Assembly (NCBI RefSeq): GCF_041583195.1
Contig: NZ_JBFHGL010000012.1
Coordinates: 34,811-98,810, forward strand
Length of the DNA stretch: 64,000 nt
From: Sulfurimonas sp.
Lineage (GTDB): Bacteria; Campylobacterota; Campylobacteria; Campylobacterales; Sulfurimonadaceae
Direction of reading: 5' to 3'
The stretch's first letter is position 1; every line of letters begins with the position of its first letter. Positions 1 through 10,331 of the stretch are shown here, piece after piece. The position numbers were made by a program, and so were the translations under genes. The notes beneath the pieces are model-generated. The model searched no databases. It saw nothing but the letters and a program-made list of their open reading frames with translations, and was not told the DNA's origin.

Positions 1-1
1 A

Positions 2-478
2 ACCATAATGGAGACTACAGAGATCTTAATAAAAGATCCTAACGACTATGAAGCCAGAGGTGATTTTGCATGGGCGGCTACACAAGCACTAAACGGTCTT
101 ACTACATCAGGAACACATGGAGGTAACTTTCCAAACCATATGATAGAACATACTCTATCAGCTCTGTATAATGTACCTCACGGTGCTGGGTTATCTATAG
201 TGATCCCTGCATGGATGAAATGGTATAAAGAACAAAACACAGCTCAGTTTGAACGTTTTGCAAAAGAGATTTTTGGTCTTAGTACAGCCGATGAAGGTAT
301 CAATGAACTTGAGTCATGGTTTTCCAAAATAGGTTCACCTGTAACACTGGATCAAGCAGGAATTTCTAAAGATGATATAGACAAAATGGCTGAAAATGCA
401 GTGCAGACTTCCAAACTTTGGGGTTTAGAAGAGAACTATAATGAACAAACTATAAAAGATATACTTCACAAAGCATAA
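2..478 (+). CDS. Iron-containing alcohol dehydrogenase, C-terminal part (5' truncated by window edge)
   Basis: The reading frame is open back to the first bases of the window, so the first ATG at 8 is probably internal and the N-terminal nucleotide-binding half lies to the left. The visible part is the all-helical, metal-binding C-terminal half of group III iron alcohol dehydrogenases. It has WAATQALNG followed by an HxxxH...PHG signature (H44, H48 and H58 counted from the ATG at 8), where the first and last His correspond to iron ligands of the family. Wording of the motif resembles the YqhD/BdhA (NADPH-dependent butanol dehydrogenase) branch. The substrate cannot be inferred. It converges on the dihydroorotate-dehydrogenase-like gene with a shared hairpin between them. 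Confidence 0.88.
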   Translation, partial: TIMETTEILIKDPNDYEARGDFAWAATQALNGLTTSGTHGGNFPNHMIEHTLSALYNVPHGAGLSIVIPAWMKWYKEQNTAQFERFAKEIFGLSTADEGINELESWFSKIGSPVTLDQAGISKDDIDKMAENAVQTSKLWGLEENYNEQTIKDILHKA

Positions 479-505
479 AAGAAGTATTTATCTTTTATAG
501 CTTTG
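469..505. terminator. Bidirectional hairpin between converging genes
   Basis: The arm CAAAGC-ATAAAAGA (469-482) pairs with TCTTTTAT-A-GCTTTG (491-505) around an 8-base loop, with one bulged base. It covers both stop codons. The stem is AT-rich, so its strength is uncertain, but its placement between convergent genes fits a two-way terminator. Confidence 0.5.
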
Positions 506-1483
506 TAGTGCCTGCATATAGCTTGAACGTTCATATGCATCGCGGTTGCTTGTATGCTCTAGTGAGATACTCCCTATCATCTGCTCTACTGATGAATACT
601 CTTTTTCTTCCATCCAGCGCTCTAAGTCTTGTAAGACTCTAGTAATGTGACCTTCACCGTCTTGAAGCAGTGCAGAAGCCATCTGAACAGCATTTGCCCC
701 ACTCATTAAAGCTTTTAATACATCTTCATACTCATGTACACCCGTAGATGCACAAAGTGAAGCGTCAAGTTTGTTATAAAGAATACTATTCCATCTTAAA
801 GTCTCACTTAGTCTGCTGGAGTATGTCAAATTTGCACGTTGAATTGGACTTAGATTTTCCAAATCAATATCAACGCGCACAGGGTTATCAAAAAGCACCA
901 AGCCCGATGCACCAGCTTCAACAAGCTGATAAGCCATATTTGCAGGCGCACTGAAATACGGATTCATCTTAACACTTACAGGCAGGGAACAAGAACTGCA
1001 TACATCTTTTACAACATCTACATACAACTGTTCTACCGCATCTGGTTTCATATTTAAGTCGGTAGGTATGTATGTAATGTTAAGCTCAATCGCATCTGCA
1101 CCAGCTTCTTCAAAACGTTTTACATACTTTATCCATCCACCGCTACTTACACCGTTTATACTGGCGATTACAGGAATATCTACACTTTTCTTTATACGAG
1201 AGAGCTCGTCTATATGTTGTTGTGCATCTATGTTGTTAAAACTTCCGGTTTCTGGTAAAAAATCTAACGCTTCTGCATAGCTTTCATTATTTGCATAAAG
1301 GAAATGATCAAGCGCCAGACTCTCATGGTTTATCTGCTCTTCAAATAGTGAGTGCATAACAACTGCAGCCGCACCTGCATCTTCAAGTCTTAAAATGCTC
1401 TCTACACTTGTTGTCAAAGGAGATGCTCCCGCAATTATAGGGTTTTTCAAATCTAGATTCATATACTTTGTTTGTAAATTCAT
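488..1483 (-). CDS. Dihydroorotate dehydrogenase-like protein paired with NifJ
   Basis: This is a TIM-barrel flavoprotein of the class 1 dihydroorotate dehydrogenase superfamily: N-terminal NPIIAGASPLT, then IPVIASINGVSSGGW, an ELNITY segment and SVKMNP. At 331 residues it matches the DHOD-like proteins often found beside pyruvate:ferredoxin oxidoreductase in anaerobes and autotrophs. True PyrD function is doubtful because the context is NifJ rather than pyrimidine genes. Its ATG overlaps the nifJ stop in an ATGA (1480-1483), which implies translational coupling. It may channel electrons or handle a substrate linked to NifJ, but that is inference. Confidence 0.8.
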   Translation of the reverse strand: MNLQTKYMNLDLKNPIIAGASPLTTSVESILRLEDAGAAAVVMHSLFEEQINHESLALDHFLYANNESYAEALDFLPETGSFNNIDAQQHIDELSRIKKSVDIPVIASINGVSSGGWIKYVKRFEEAGADAIELNITYIPTDLNMKPDAVEQLYVDVVKDVCSSCSLPVSVKMNPYFSAPANMAYQLVEAGASGLVLFDNPVRVDIDLENLSPIQRANLTYSSRLSETLRWNSILYNKLDASLCASTGVHEYEDVLKALMSGANAVQMASALLQDGEGHITRVLQDLERWMEEKEYSSVEQMIGSISLEHTSNRDAYERSSYMQALQSYKR

Positions 1484-4400
1484 ATCTCATCTCCTGTTAC
1501 ATGTCTTTTTTCAAACTCGTTTACAAGGTTTGTATAACGATTATACTGTGCCTGAGCATGTGCACCTGCATCATGCAAGAACTGTTTTGCATCATCTATA
1601 TTCATCTTCTCAACCATTTTAAAGCGTGTCTCGTTGTACATAAACTCTTTTACACCTACTTTTGGCTCTTTATAGTCAAGTGTAAGCGGATTTTTACCCT
1701 CATCACGTAGATCAGGGTTATATCTAAATATAGGCCAAATACCGCTATCTACTGCAAGCTTTTGCTGATTCATCCCATAGCGCAAGTCATAACCGTGTGC
1801 AACACAGTGTGAATAAGCTATGATGATCGATGGTCCATCATAACTCTCCGCTTCCATAAAAGCTTTTACAGTCTGCTTATCACTTGCTCCCATAGCTACT
1901 TTAGCTACATACACGTTCTCATAAGCGATCGCCATCATTGCCAAGTCTTTTGGCATCTGAGCTTTTCCGTTTGCTGCAAATTTTGCAACAGCTCCAGTAA
2001 GTGTCGCTTTAGATTGTTGTCCGCCAGTGTTTGAATAAACCTGAGTATCAAGTACCAAAATGTTTACATTGCGTCCGCTTGCAAGCACATGGTCAAGACC
2101 TCCGTAACCAATGTCATATGCCCAGCCGTCACCGCCCATGATCCAGACAGATTTTTTAACCAAGTAATCTGAGAGTTCCTCAAGACGTTTTGCTTCATCA
2201 CCATCAATTGCTTTGAGGCTCTCTTTTAATTCTGCGACGAAATCGCGCTGTTTGTAGATATCACCCTCTTCTTTCTGTGGATTTTCAAGTATATTATTAA
2301 CAAGCTTTTCATCCAGTTTATCTTTAAGTGCTACAAGCAACTCTTTTGCCTGCTCACTATGCTTGTCTACCGTAAGCCTAAATCCCAGTCCAAACTCCGC
2401 ATTGTCTTCAAAAAGTGAATTTGACCATGCAGGTCCACGACCTTCTTTGTCTTTTCTCCATGGAGTTGTTGGAAGATTACCGCCGTAAATAGATGAACAT
2501 CCTGTTGCATTTGCTATAAGCATTCGATCACCAAAAAGTTGAGAAGCAAGTTTCACATAAGGTGTTTCGCCACAACCAGGACACGCTCCTGAGAATTCAA
2601 AAAGAGGTTCTAAAAACTGACTCTCTTTAACCTTGGAGTGATCAAACTTACTTCTATCCATCTGAGGAAGATTTAAAAAATAATCCCACTGCTGTGCTCC
2701 ACTCTCACGAAGAGGAAGTTGTGGGGCCATATTGATCGCTTTTAAATTCGTTTGCGATTTGTTTTTTGCCGGACACACCTCAACACAAAGCGCACATCCC
2801 GTACAATCTTCAACCGCTACTGAGATCATAAACTGATCATCATCTCCAAACTCTTTACCTTTGGCTTTAACAAACGAGAAAGCTTTTGGAGCATCTTGAA
2901 GCTGGGACGAATCTACAACTTTTGATCTAATTACAGAGTGTGGACATACAAGTACACACTTGTTACACTGAATACAAACATCACTGTCCCATACAGGTAC
3001 CTCTTGAGCGATATTTCGTTTTTCAAATTCAGTTGTTCCGGTTGGCCAGGTACCATCATCCGGCATTGCACTAACTGGAAGCTCATCACCTTTGTTTTCT
3101 ATTATTTTTTTAGTTACGTTTTCTACAAACTCACTGTACTTACCTTTGATGATCGGCTGCATCTGAGTATTGCCTTGTGGTGACTGAGGCACGTCAACTT
3201 CAAAAAGATTCTCTAAGGTATTCTCAACGGCTTGAAAGTTCATAGCGACTATCTGCTCACTTTTATGTCCGTATGTTTTTTTGATAGCACCTTTTATTTT
3301 TTCAATAGCCTCATCTCGCTCCAATATGCCCGATATTGCGAAAAAACATGTCTGCATTATTGTGTTTATACGTGAACCCATACCTGACTTTTTGGCAACA
3401 GAATATGCATCTATGGCATAAAACTTTAATTTGTTCTCAATAATATGCTTTTGCGCATCTACAGGAAGTCTTGCAAACACTTCATCTTTTGCAAAAGGCG
3501 TGTTTAGTAAAAATGTACCTTCAGTTTTTATGTTTGAGAGAATGTCAAACTTCTCCATAAATACACTCTGATGGCACGCCACAAAATCAGCCTGTTGGAT
3601 CAGATAAGTTGAATGTATGGGGCGTGGACCAAAACGCAGGTGCGATGTTGTCATTGAACCTGATTTTTTAGAATCGTACACAAAATAACCCTGCGCGAAA
3701 TTATCTGTCTCTTCACCTATAATCTTAATCGAATTTTTATTCGCACCAACTGTTCCATCTGATCCAAGACCGTAAAAAAGTGCTTCAATAGTGTCGTCAT
3801 CTTTTATGATAAAACTTTTATCATACTCTATACTCGTATTTGTCACATCATCATTTATACCGACTGTGAAATGTTTTTTAGGTGATTTTTTTGTAAGCTC
3901 ATTAAAAAGCCCTCTAATCATTGCAGGTGTAAACTCTTTTGATGAAAGCCCAAAACGCCCCGCTGTAACGATCGGCATATTAAACGGCAGTTTGCCTTCA
4001 CAATTGAGTTCAAATAATGCTGTAATAACATCATGGTATAAAGGCTCCGCTTGTGAACCTGATTCTTTTGTGCGATCAAGCACTGCAATGGCTTTAACAC
4101 TTTTTGGAAGTGCATTTGCAAATGCCTCTTTAGCAAACGGCAGTGCCAGACGTACTTTAATTACGCCTACTTTTTCGCCTTGACTTGAGAGATGTTCACA
4201 ATACTCATGTGCAGCTTCTGCACCCGAACCCATCAAAACTATAACTTTTTCAGCCTCAGAGTGACCTACATAATCAAACAAGTTGTATTGTCTGCCTGTA
4301 AGTGAAGCAAACAGATCCATCTGCTCTTGCAGTATAGCAGGAAGTGCTTTATAGTATTTGTTTACACTCTCACGCCCTTGAAAATATACATCAGGGTTTT

Positions 4401-5055
4401 GTGATGTACCTCTGATTATTGGTTTATCAGGTGTCATCGCCCTGCTTCTATGGGCTGAGACAAGTTCATCTTTGATCATTGCTTTTAATACGGTCTCATC
4501 AAGCAGTTCAACTTTTGACACCTCATGGGATGTGCGAAATCCGTCAAAAAAGTGTAAAAAAGGTATTCGCGAATGAAGTGAAGCAGCTTGAGAGATTAAA
4601 GCAAAATCGTGTGCCTCTTGAACGGAGTTTGAACTAAAAAGTGCGAAACCAGTTTGACGAACACCCATAACGTCTTGATGATCACCAAAAATTGAAAGCG
4701 CCTGCGCAGCTAATGAACGGGCAGCTACATGAAAAACCGCAGGAGTAAGCTCACCTGCAATTTTATACATATTAGGGATCATTAACAAAAGACCTTGAGA
4801 AGCGGTAAATGTCGTAGTTAAAGCACCACTTTGGAGTGCACCATGCACAGCACCCGAAGCCCCACCCTCACTTTGCATCTCCATAACTTCAGGAATAGTT
4901 CCAAAAATATTTTTCTCATTCCTAGCAGAGTATATATCACTAAGTTCACCCATAGGAGAAGATGGAGTAATCGGATATATTGCAATAACTTCATTTATTT
5001 TATGGGCTACACGAGCAACAGCTTCATTTCCATCAATCATCACATATTTAGGCAT
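1480..5055 (-). CDS. nifJ: Pyruvate:ferredoxin (flavodoxin) oxidoreductase
   Basis: This single-chain 2-oxoacid oxidoreductase of about 1,191 residues interconverts pyruvate + CoA with acetyl-CoA + CO2 and reduced ferredoxin; in reductive-TCA autotrophs it probably runs in the carboxylating direction. Domains in order: N-terminal pyrimidine-binding domain with YPITPSSPMGE; a central gamma/CoA domain; a two-[4Fe-4S] ferredoxin domain with CIQCNKCVLVCP (about residue 690) and CTGCALCVEVCP (about 750); a C-terminal TPP domain with GACPGCGETPY and the Mg-TPP motif GDGWAYDIGYGG (about 970). I place the start at the ATG at 5055 because AAGGAG lies 7 bases before it; an in-frame start 24 bases upstream has no such support. 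It is the first gene of a two-gene operon. Confidence 0.97.
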   Translation of the reverse strand: MPKYVMIDGNEAVARVAHKINEVIAIYPITPSSPMGELSDIYSARNEKNIFGTIPEVMEMQSEGGASGAVHGALQSGALTTTFTASQGLLLMIPNMYKIAGELTPAVFHVAARSLAAQALSIFGDHQDVMGVRQTGFALFSSNSVQEAHDFALISQAASLHSRIPFLHFFDGFRTSHEVSKVELLDETVLKAMIKDELVSAHRSRAMTPDKPIIRGTSQNPDVYFQGRESVNKYYKALPAILQEQMDLFASLTGRQYNLFDYVGHSEAEKVIVLMGSGAEAAHEYCEHLSSQGEKVGVIKVRLALPFAKEAFANALPKSVKAIAVLDRTKESGSQAEPLYHDVITALFELNCEGKLPFNMPIVTAGRFGLSSKEFTPAMIRGLFNELTKKSPKKHFTVGINDDVTNTSIEYDKSFIIKDDDTIEALFYGLGSDGTVGANKNSIKIIGEETDNFAQGYFVYDSKKSGSMTTSHLRFGPRPIHSTYLIQQADFVACHQSVFMEKFDILSNIKTEGTFLLNTPFAKDEVFARLPVDAQKHIIENKLKFYAIDAYSVAKKSGMGSRINTIMQTCFFAISGILERDEAIEKIKGAIKKTYGHKSEQIVAMNFQAVENTLENLFEVDVPQSPQGNTQMQPIIKGKYSEFVENVTKKIIENKGDELPVSAMPDDGTWPTGTTEFEKRNIAQEVPVWDSDVCIQCNKCVLVCPHSVIRSKVVDSSQLQDAPKAFSFVKAKGKEFGDDDQFMISVAVEDCTGCALCVEVCPAKNKSQTNLKAINMAPQLPLRESGAQQWDYFLNLPQMDRSKFDHSKVKESQFLEPLFEFSGACPGCGETPYVKLASQLFGDRMLIANATGCSSIYGGNLPTTPWRKDKEGRGPAWSNSLFEDNAEFGLGFRLTVDKHSEQAKELLVALKDKLDEKLVNNILENPQKEEGDIYKQRDFVAELKESLKAIDGDEAKRLEELSDYLVKKSVWIMGGDGWAYDIGYGGLDHVLASGRNVNILVLDTQVYSNTGGQQSKATLTGAVAKFAANGKAQMPKDLAMMAIAYENVYVAKVAMGASDKQTVKAFMEAESYDGPSIIIAYSHCVAHGYDLRYGMNQQKLAVDSGIWPIFRYNPDLRDEGKNPLTLDYKEPKVGVKEFMYNETRFKMVEKMNIDDAKQFLHDAGAHAQAQYNRYTNLVNEFEKRHVTGDEI

Positions 5056-5094
5056 TGAACTACTCCTTGGTTTAAACAATAATACTTATACACC

Positions 5095-5100
5095 ATTATA
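5095..5100 (-). promoter_or_regulatory. Probable -10 box of nifJ promoter
   Basis: A TATAAT on the minus strand sits about 40 bases before the nifJ start, giving a leader of roughly 33 bases. No good -35 is seen, which is usual for sigma-70 promoters of Campylobacterota. Confidence 0.5.
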
Positions 5101-5175
5101 CATAAATCATCAGAAAATATTATAATTTATGATTTATACCCCATAAAGCCTATCTTTTATAGTACTTTTTCTAAC

Positions 5176-5203
5176 TTGCACTTATTAAATAAATAGGTAT
5201 AAT
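5176..5203 (+). promoter_or_regulatory. Promoter of the porin/binding protein/GGDEF-EAL operon
   Basis: TTGCAC (5176-5181) and a perfect TATAAT (5198-5203) are separated by 16 bases, about 35 bases upstream of the porin ATG. This is the best-formed promoter I noticed in the window and would drive all three genes of the candidate sensory operon. Confidence 0.6.
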
Positions 5204-5213
5204 GTTTATATAA

Positions 5214-6494
<1,281 letters not shown>

Positions 6495-6505
6495 AGGGGA
6501 AAGTG

Positions 6506-7489
6506 GTGTTAAGAACTTATTTTTTTAAGGTTTTAGTATTATTAAGTGTTGTTTTTTCATATAACTTACCAGCAGATCAGCCAATAAAACATAACAACAA
6601 AGAGATTGTTTACATTGTATCTGACACAAGAATACCTTTTTGGTCCATTATGGCTAAAGGTGTTGAGTCAAAAGCAAAAGAGCTAGGTTATGGATTTTCA
6701 CTTTACACAGCTGATAATATATTAAAAAAAGAGCTGCAAAACACGGTTAAAACCATTAAACAAAAACCTGCAGGAGTTATACTCTCACCGACAAACTCTT
6801 CCTCAGCAGTAACTATTTTAAAACTTTTAAAAAATGCGAACATACCGGTTGTGATCTCAGACATCGGGACTGACAGCGGGGAATATGTATCTTTTATCTC
6901 TTCAAACAATGAGCAGGGTGCCTATGATATAGGAAGAGTTTTAACAAAAGAGATGAAGAAACGCGGTCTTGATTACGGGACTGTAGGAATTATATCTATC
7001 CCTCAAACACGTGAAAACGGTAAAGCAAGAACACAAGGATTTATGAGAGCTTTAAACGAAGCCGATATAAAAGCTTCAAATCTATACCAGCAAGTTGATT
7101 TTTCATATAAAGAAACATATGACTTTTCTATGGAACTGATACATAACGACCCAAATCTTCGTGCCATATGGCTTCAAGGATCTGACAGATATAAAGGTGC
7201 ACTAGACGCTATTAAAAAAGCCGGGAAAAAAGGAAAAATTCTGCTTATATGTTTTGATGCAGAACCTATCTTTTTAGAACTTATTCCAAATGGTGTACTT
7301 GTAGGTGCAGCGATGCAGCAACCGTTTTTAATGGGTGAGAAAGCTGTTGAGAGTCTAGATGCACATCTGAACTCACTAGATGTCGCGCGTAAACAACAGC
7401 TCCCTATTTTAGCTATATCTAAAGAGAATATAAAAGAAAACCTAAAAACAATACATAGAAATGTTTTAGGTTTGAATGCAAAAAAATGA
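6506..7489 (+). CDS. Periplasmic sugar-type binding protein (RbsB-like, type 1 fold)
   Basis: The protein has a signal peptide (YFFKVLVLLSVVFS) followed by a type 1 periplasmic-binding fold like ribose- or AI-2-binding proteins: WSIMAKGVESKAKELGY, ILSPTNSSSAV, NIPVVISDIG, a SSNNEQGAYDIG segment and TRENGKARTQGF. There is no lipobox, so it is probably soluble. I prefer GTG at 6506 because AGGGGA (6495-6500) lies 5 bases before it; GTG at 6503 and a TTG at 6485 are alternatives. It lies just downstream of the porin and 15 bases before the GGDEF-EAL gene. With no permease or ATPase in the operon, I infer that it presents ligand to the membrane c-di-GMP enzyme, as LuxP does for LuxQ or NspS for MbaA. 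Confidence 0.85.
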   Translation: MLRTYFFKVLVLLSVVFSYNLPADQPIKHNNKEIVYIVSDTRIPFWSIMAKGVESKAKELGYGFSLYTADNILKKELQNTVKTIKQKPAGVILSPTNSSSAVTILKLLKNANIPVVISDIGTDSGEYVSFISSNNEQGAYDIGRVLTKEMKKRGLDYGTVGIISIPQTRENGKARTQGFMRALNEADIKASNLYQQVDFSYKETYDFSMELIHNDPNLRAIWLQGSDRYKGALDAIKKAGKKGKILLICFDAEPIFLELIPNGVLVGAAMQQPFLMGEKAVESLDAHLNSLDVARKQQLPILAISKENIKENLKTIHRNVLGLNAKK

Positions 7490-7504
7490 CAGGGATATTT
7501 GTAA

Positions 7505-10327
7505 ATGCCGTTTAAGTACAACACATCGATCTATTTAACTCTTGCACTAACCATAATGTTTACCGTTATGTTAGTATTGGCAGTTCATACAAGAGCAAGT
7601 TATGTTGAACTTAAATCAAAAGCCGTAGTAGAGATGAAGAAGAACTCATCAAAAACTATAGAGCTTCTAACAAAAAATATCTCAGATGATATAGAATCTT
7701 ATGCAGTTAACGATTACGATAAAATCGTAGGTAACGAGATGAAACTATCTCAACATCTTGCTATTATAGTTAAAGACTATAATATGGGTGAAATACTTGG
7801 AAGTAAAGTATACATAAGCGGGAAAATAAGAAAAAGTACGAACATAATTGTTGATTATGACCAAAACAACCTTGAACACACTGAGCTTGTAAGAAAAGCT
7901 TTCTTCAAACAAAGTAAAGATATACTCTCTTCACATGGAAAGGTCATAGGAAATATCACTGTTTATATATCTGATAGATATCTGCAAAGTAAATTAAACG
8001 AACTAATCAAAGATTCAATCTTAGAATTTTTCCTAATCGGTACAGTATTGGCTATAGCACTTTTTATAACTATGTATCTCTTTATCGTAAAACCGATATC
8101 AGACATCTCATATATCTTAACAAAACAAGACGAGGACGGAATTCCTACTGATCCTTTAAGTTTAAACGGACCAAAAGAGGTCTCAAGACTTGCACAAACA
8201 ATAAACTATATGCTTGACTCTATAAAAAAATCAAGACTAAAAATTGATATGCAGAATAAAGAACTGATCAACGAGCGTGATAGGTTTGAGCTGGCAGTAG
8301 ACGGTACGCAAGACGGTTTATGGGACTGGGATATGCAAAATGACATAGTCACTTTTTCAGATAGATTTTACGAAATGCTAGGATATGAAAAAAACGAGAT
8401 TATACAGACGGCAGAAGGATGGAATAAACTTGTCCATCCTGAAGATCTAAAAGATTCAAATCAAGTATTAAGAGATTACTTAAATGACCAAGGCAGGTAT
8501 AAATATGAAAATACTTTTAGAATGCTTACAAAAGATGGAGAATATATTTGGATAACAAGTAGAGGAAAAGCTTTATTTAACGATGATGGCACCCCAGTAC
8601 GTTTTGTAGGTTTTATAACAGATATAACTTCACAGGTTTTACATAATGAGGAACTTGATTATACAGCTAAACACGATATGCTTACAGACCTTCCAAACAG
8701 GTTCTTATTTACAGAATATATTCAAACACTCTTGAATAATACACAAGAAAATAAAACACATATGGCTTTATTATATATAGACCTGGACGGATTTAAAGAG
8801 ATCAACGATGAGTTCGGTCATGTTATAGGGGATTCTATACTTATACACGTAGCGCAAAAAATAAAAAATATTCTGCGTAAAGAGGATTTTGTCGCTAGAC
8901 TCGGCGGAGATGAGTTTATTGTAGCTGTTTCAAATTTGGAGAGTACAAATAATGTAGTCCCTATGTTAAATAAGTTTCTAGATACTATTAGACAAAAAGT
9001 GGAAAACCCAAAAGATAAAAATGAATCTTTACATATGACTGCAAGTATCGGTGTTACATTTTACCCTCAAAATAAAGAGATAGGACCGGAAGCTCTTCTT
9101 CGTCAAGCAGATCAGGCAATGTATGATGCTAAAAACCTTGGTAAAAACCAGTATCACATCTTTAATATAGACAGTGACATGGCTAACAAAGAACATCTAC
9201 ACATAATACAAGATTTTGAACAATCTCTAATAAGTAACGATTTTATACTCTATTATCAACCAAAAGTAGATATGCGTACAAATAAAATTTATGGGTTTGA
9301 AACTCTTTTAAGATGGCAGCATCCGACAAAAGGTCTTCTTTTCCCTGATGAGTTTTTACCGTATGTTAACCCTCAAAAAGAGTTGATGTTAAATTTGGGA
9401 GAGTGGGTGATCAGCAATGCCTTTGCTCAGTTTTCTAAATGGAAAGAAGCTGGCTATGATTTTGATCTGAGTATAAACATCAGTGCACATGAATTTAAAG
9501 AGACAAAAACATTTGCACTTCTAAAATCATTACTTAAACAATATCCAAATATTTCACCTAAAGATGTGGAATTCGAAATACTAGAAACTCATGCTTTTGA
9601 TGACATTTCACAAGCAAACAAAATGATAAGCACTTTCCAAGAGTTAGGTTTTAACATAGCTTTAGATGATTTTGGTACCGGTTATTCGACACTTACTTAC
9701 CTAAAAGATCTAAGCGTTAATACTCTCAAAATAGATAAAAGCTTTGTAATGGATATGCTTCATGATCGTGCAAGCCTCTCAATTCTCGAAGCTACAATAG
9801 CACTTGCGGAAGCTTTTAGATGCGATGTTATTGCTGAGGGTGTTGAGAGTGTAGAACACGGGAATGTTTTAATACAGCTTGGCTGTTACAAAGCTCAAGG
9901 TTACGTGCTTTCAAAACCTATGCCTTCATATGAAGTAGAAACTTGGCTTACATCTTTTCAAGGGCATGATATATGGGAGCAAAACTCTAAAAAACTCTTT
10001 CACGAGCACTCATCATTATATGCAATAGTTGAACATAAACAGTGGGTAAAAAACCTACAAGAACATATAAAAAATCCAGATATCTACCCTACTATTCCTG
10101 AACTGGATGATCATAGATGTAACTTTCACGAATGGTTATACAATGACGCTAAAAAACATTTTTCAAAAAAAGTGATTGAAAAAATAGATAATATGCATGT
10201 TAAACTTCATGCAGAGGCTAGAAATGCGCTAAGCGCTCATGGCAAAAAAAGAGAAGAACTTCTTAATGAGATGCTAAATACTCATAAAGAGATAATAGAA
10301 ACTATACAATCACAAAACAGTATGTAA
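7505..10327 (+). CDS. Membrane sensor HAMP-PAS-GGDEF-EAL-CZB (c-di-GMP turnover)
   Basis: A 940-residue inner-membrane protein. TM1 spans about 8-30, a periplasmic loop of about 140 residues follows, TM2 lies at about 171-194, then HAMP, PAS (about 257-375), GGDEF (about 385-545), EAL (about 560-810) and a C-terminal zinc-binding CZB domain (about 835-930). The GGDEF motif is intact (RLGGDEF), with an RxxD inhibitory site five residues upstream. The EAL motif reads ETLLRW, but the catalytic set is kept (NIS, EILE, DDFGTG, KIDKSF, AEGVES, QGY). CZB ligands are visible as EHKQW, HRCNFHEWLY and MHVKLH. It could thus make and break c-di-GMP and respond to a periplasmic ligand, a PAS signal and zinc. 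It is last in the porin/binding-protein operon. Confidence 0.93.
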   Translation: MPFKYNTSIYLTLALTIMFTVMLVLAVHTRASYVELKSKAVVEMKKNSSKTIELLTKNISDDIESYAVNDYDKIVGNEMKLSQHLAIIVKDYNMGEILGSKVYISGKIRKSTNIIVDYDQNNLEHTELVRKAFFKQSKDILSSHGKVIGNITVYISDRYLQSKLNELIKDSILEFFLIGTVLAIALFITMYLFIVKPISDISYILTKQDEDGIPTDPLSLNGPKEVSRLAQTINYMLDSIKKSRLKIDMQNKELINERDRFELAVDGTQDGLWDWDMQNDIVTFSDRFYEMLGYEKNEIIQTAEGWNKLVHPEDLKDSNQVLRDYLNDQGRYKYENTFRMLTKDGEYIWITSRGKALFNDDGTPVRFVGFITDITSQVLHNEELDYTAKHDMLTDLPNRFLFTEYIQTLLNNTQENKTHMALLYIDLDGFKEINDEFGHVIGDSILIHVAQKIKNILRKEDFVARLGGDEFIVAVSNLESTNNVVPMLNKFLDTIRQKVENPKDKNESLHMTASIGVTFYPQNKEIGPEALLRQADQAMYDAKNLGKNQYHIFNIDSDMANKEHLHIIQDFEQSLISNDFILYYQPKVDMRTNKIYGFETLLRWQHPTKGLLFPDEFLPYVNPQKELMLNLGEWVISNAFAQFSKWKEAGYDFDLSINISAHEFKETKTFALLKSLLKQYPNISPKDVEFEILETHAFDDISQANKMISTFQELGFNIALDDFGTGYSTLTYLKDLSVNTLKIDKSFVMDMLHDRASLSILEATIALAEAFRCDVIAEGVESVEHGNVLIQLGCYKAQGYVLSKPMPSYEVETWLTSFQGHDIWEQNSKKLFHEHSSLYAIVEHKQWVKNLQEHIKNPDIYPTIPELDDHRCNFHEWLYNDAKKHFSKKVIEKIDNMHVKLHAEARNALSAHGKKREELLNEMLNTHKEIIETIQSQNSM

Positions 10328-10331
10328 AATA

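Noticed and set aside
5056..5079. Eight-residue N-terminal extension of NifJ from an upstream start
   Set aside because: The strong AAGGAG lies 7 bases before the ATG at 5055, inside the extension, and the family starts close to that Met.
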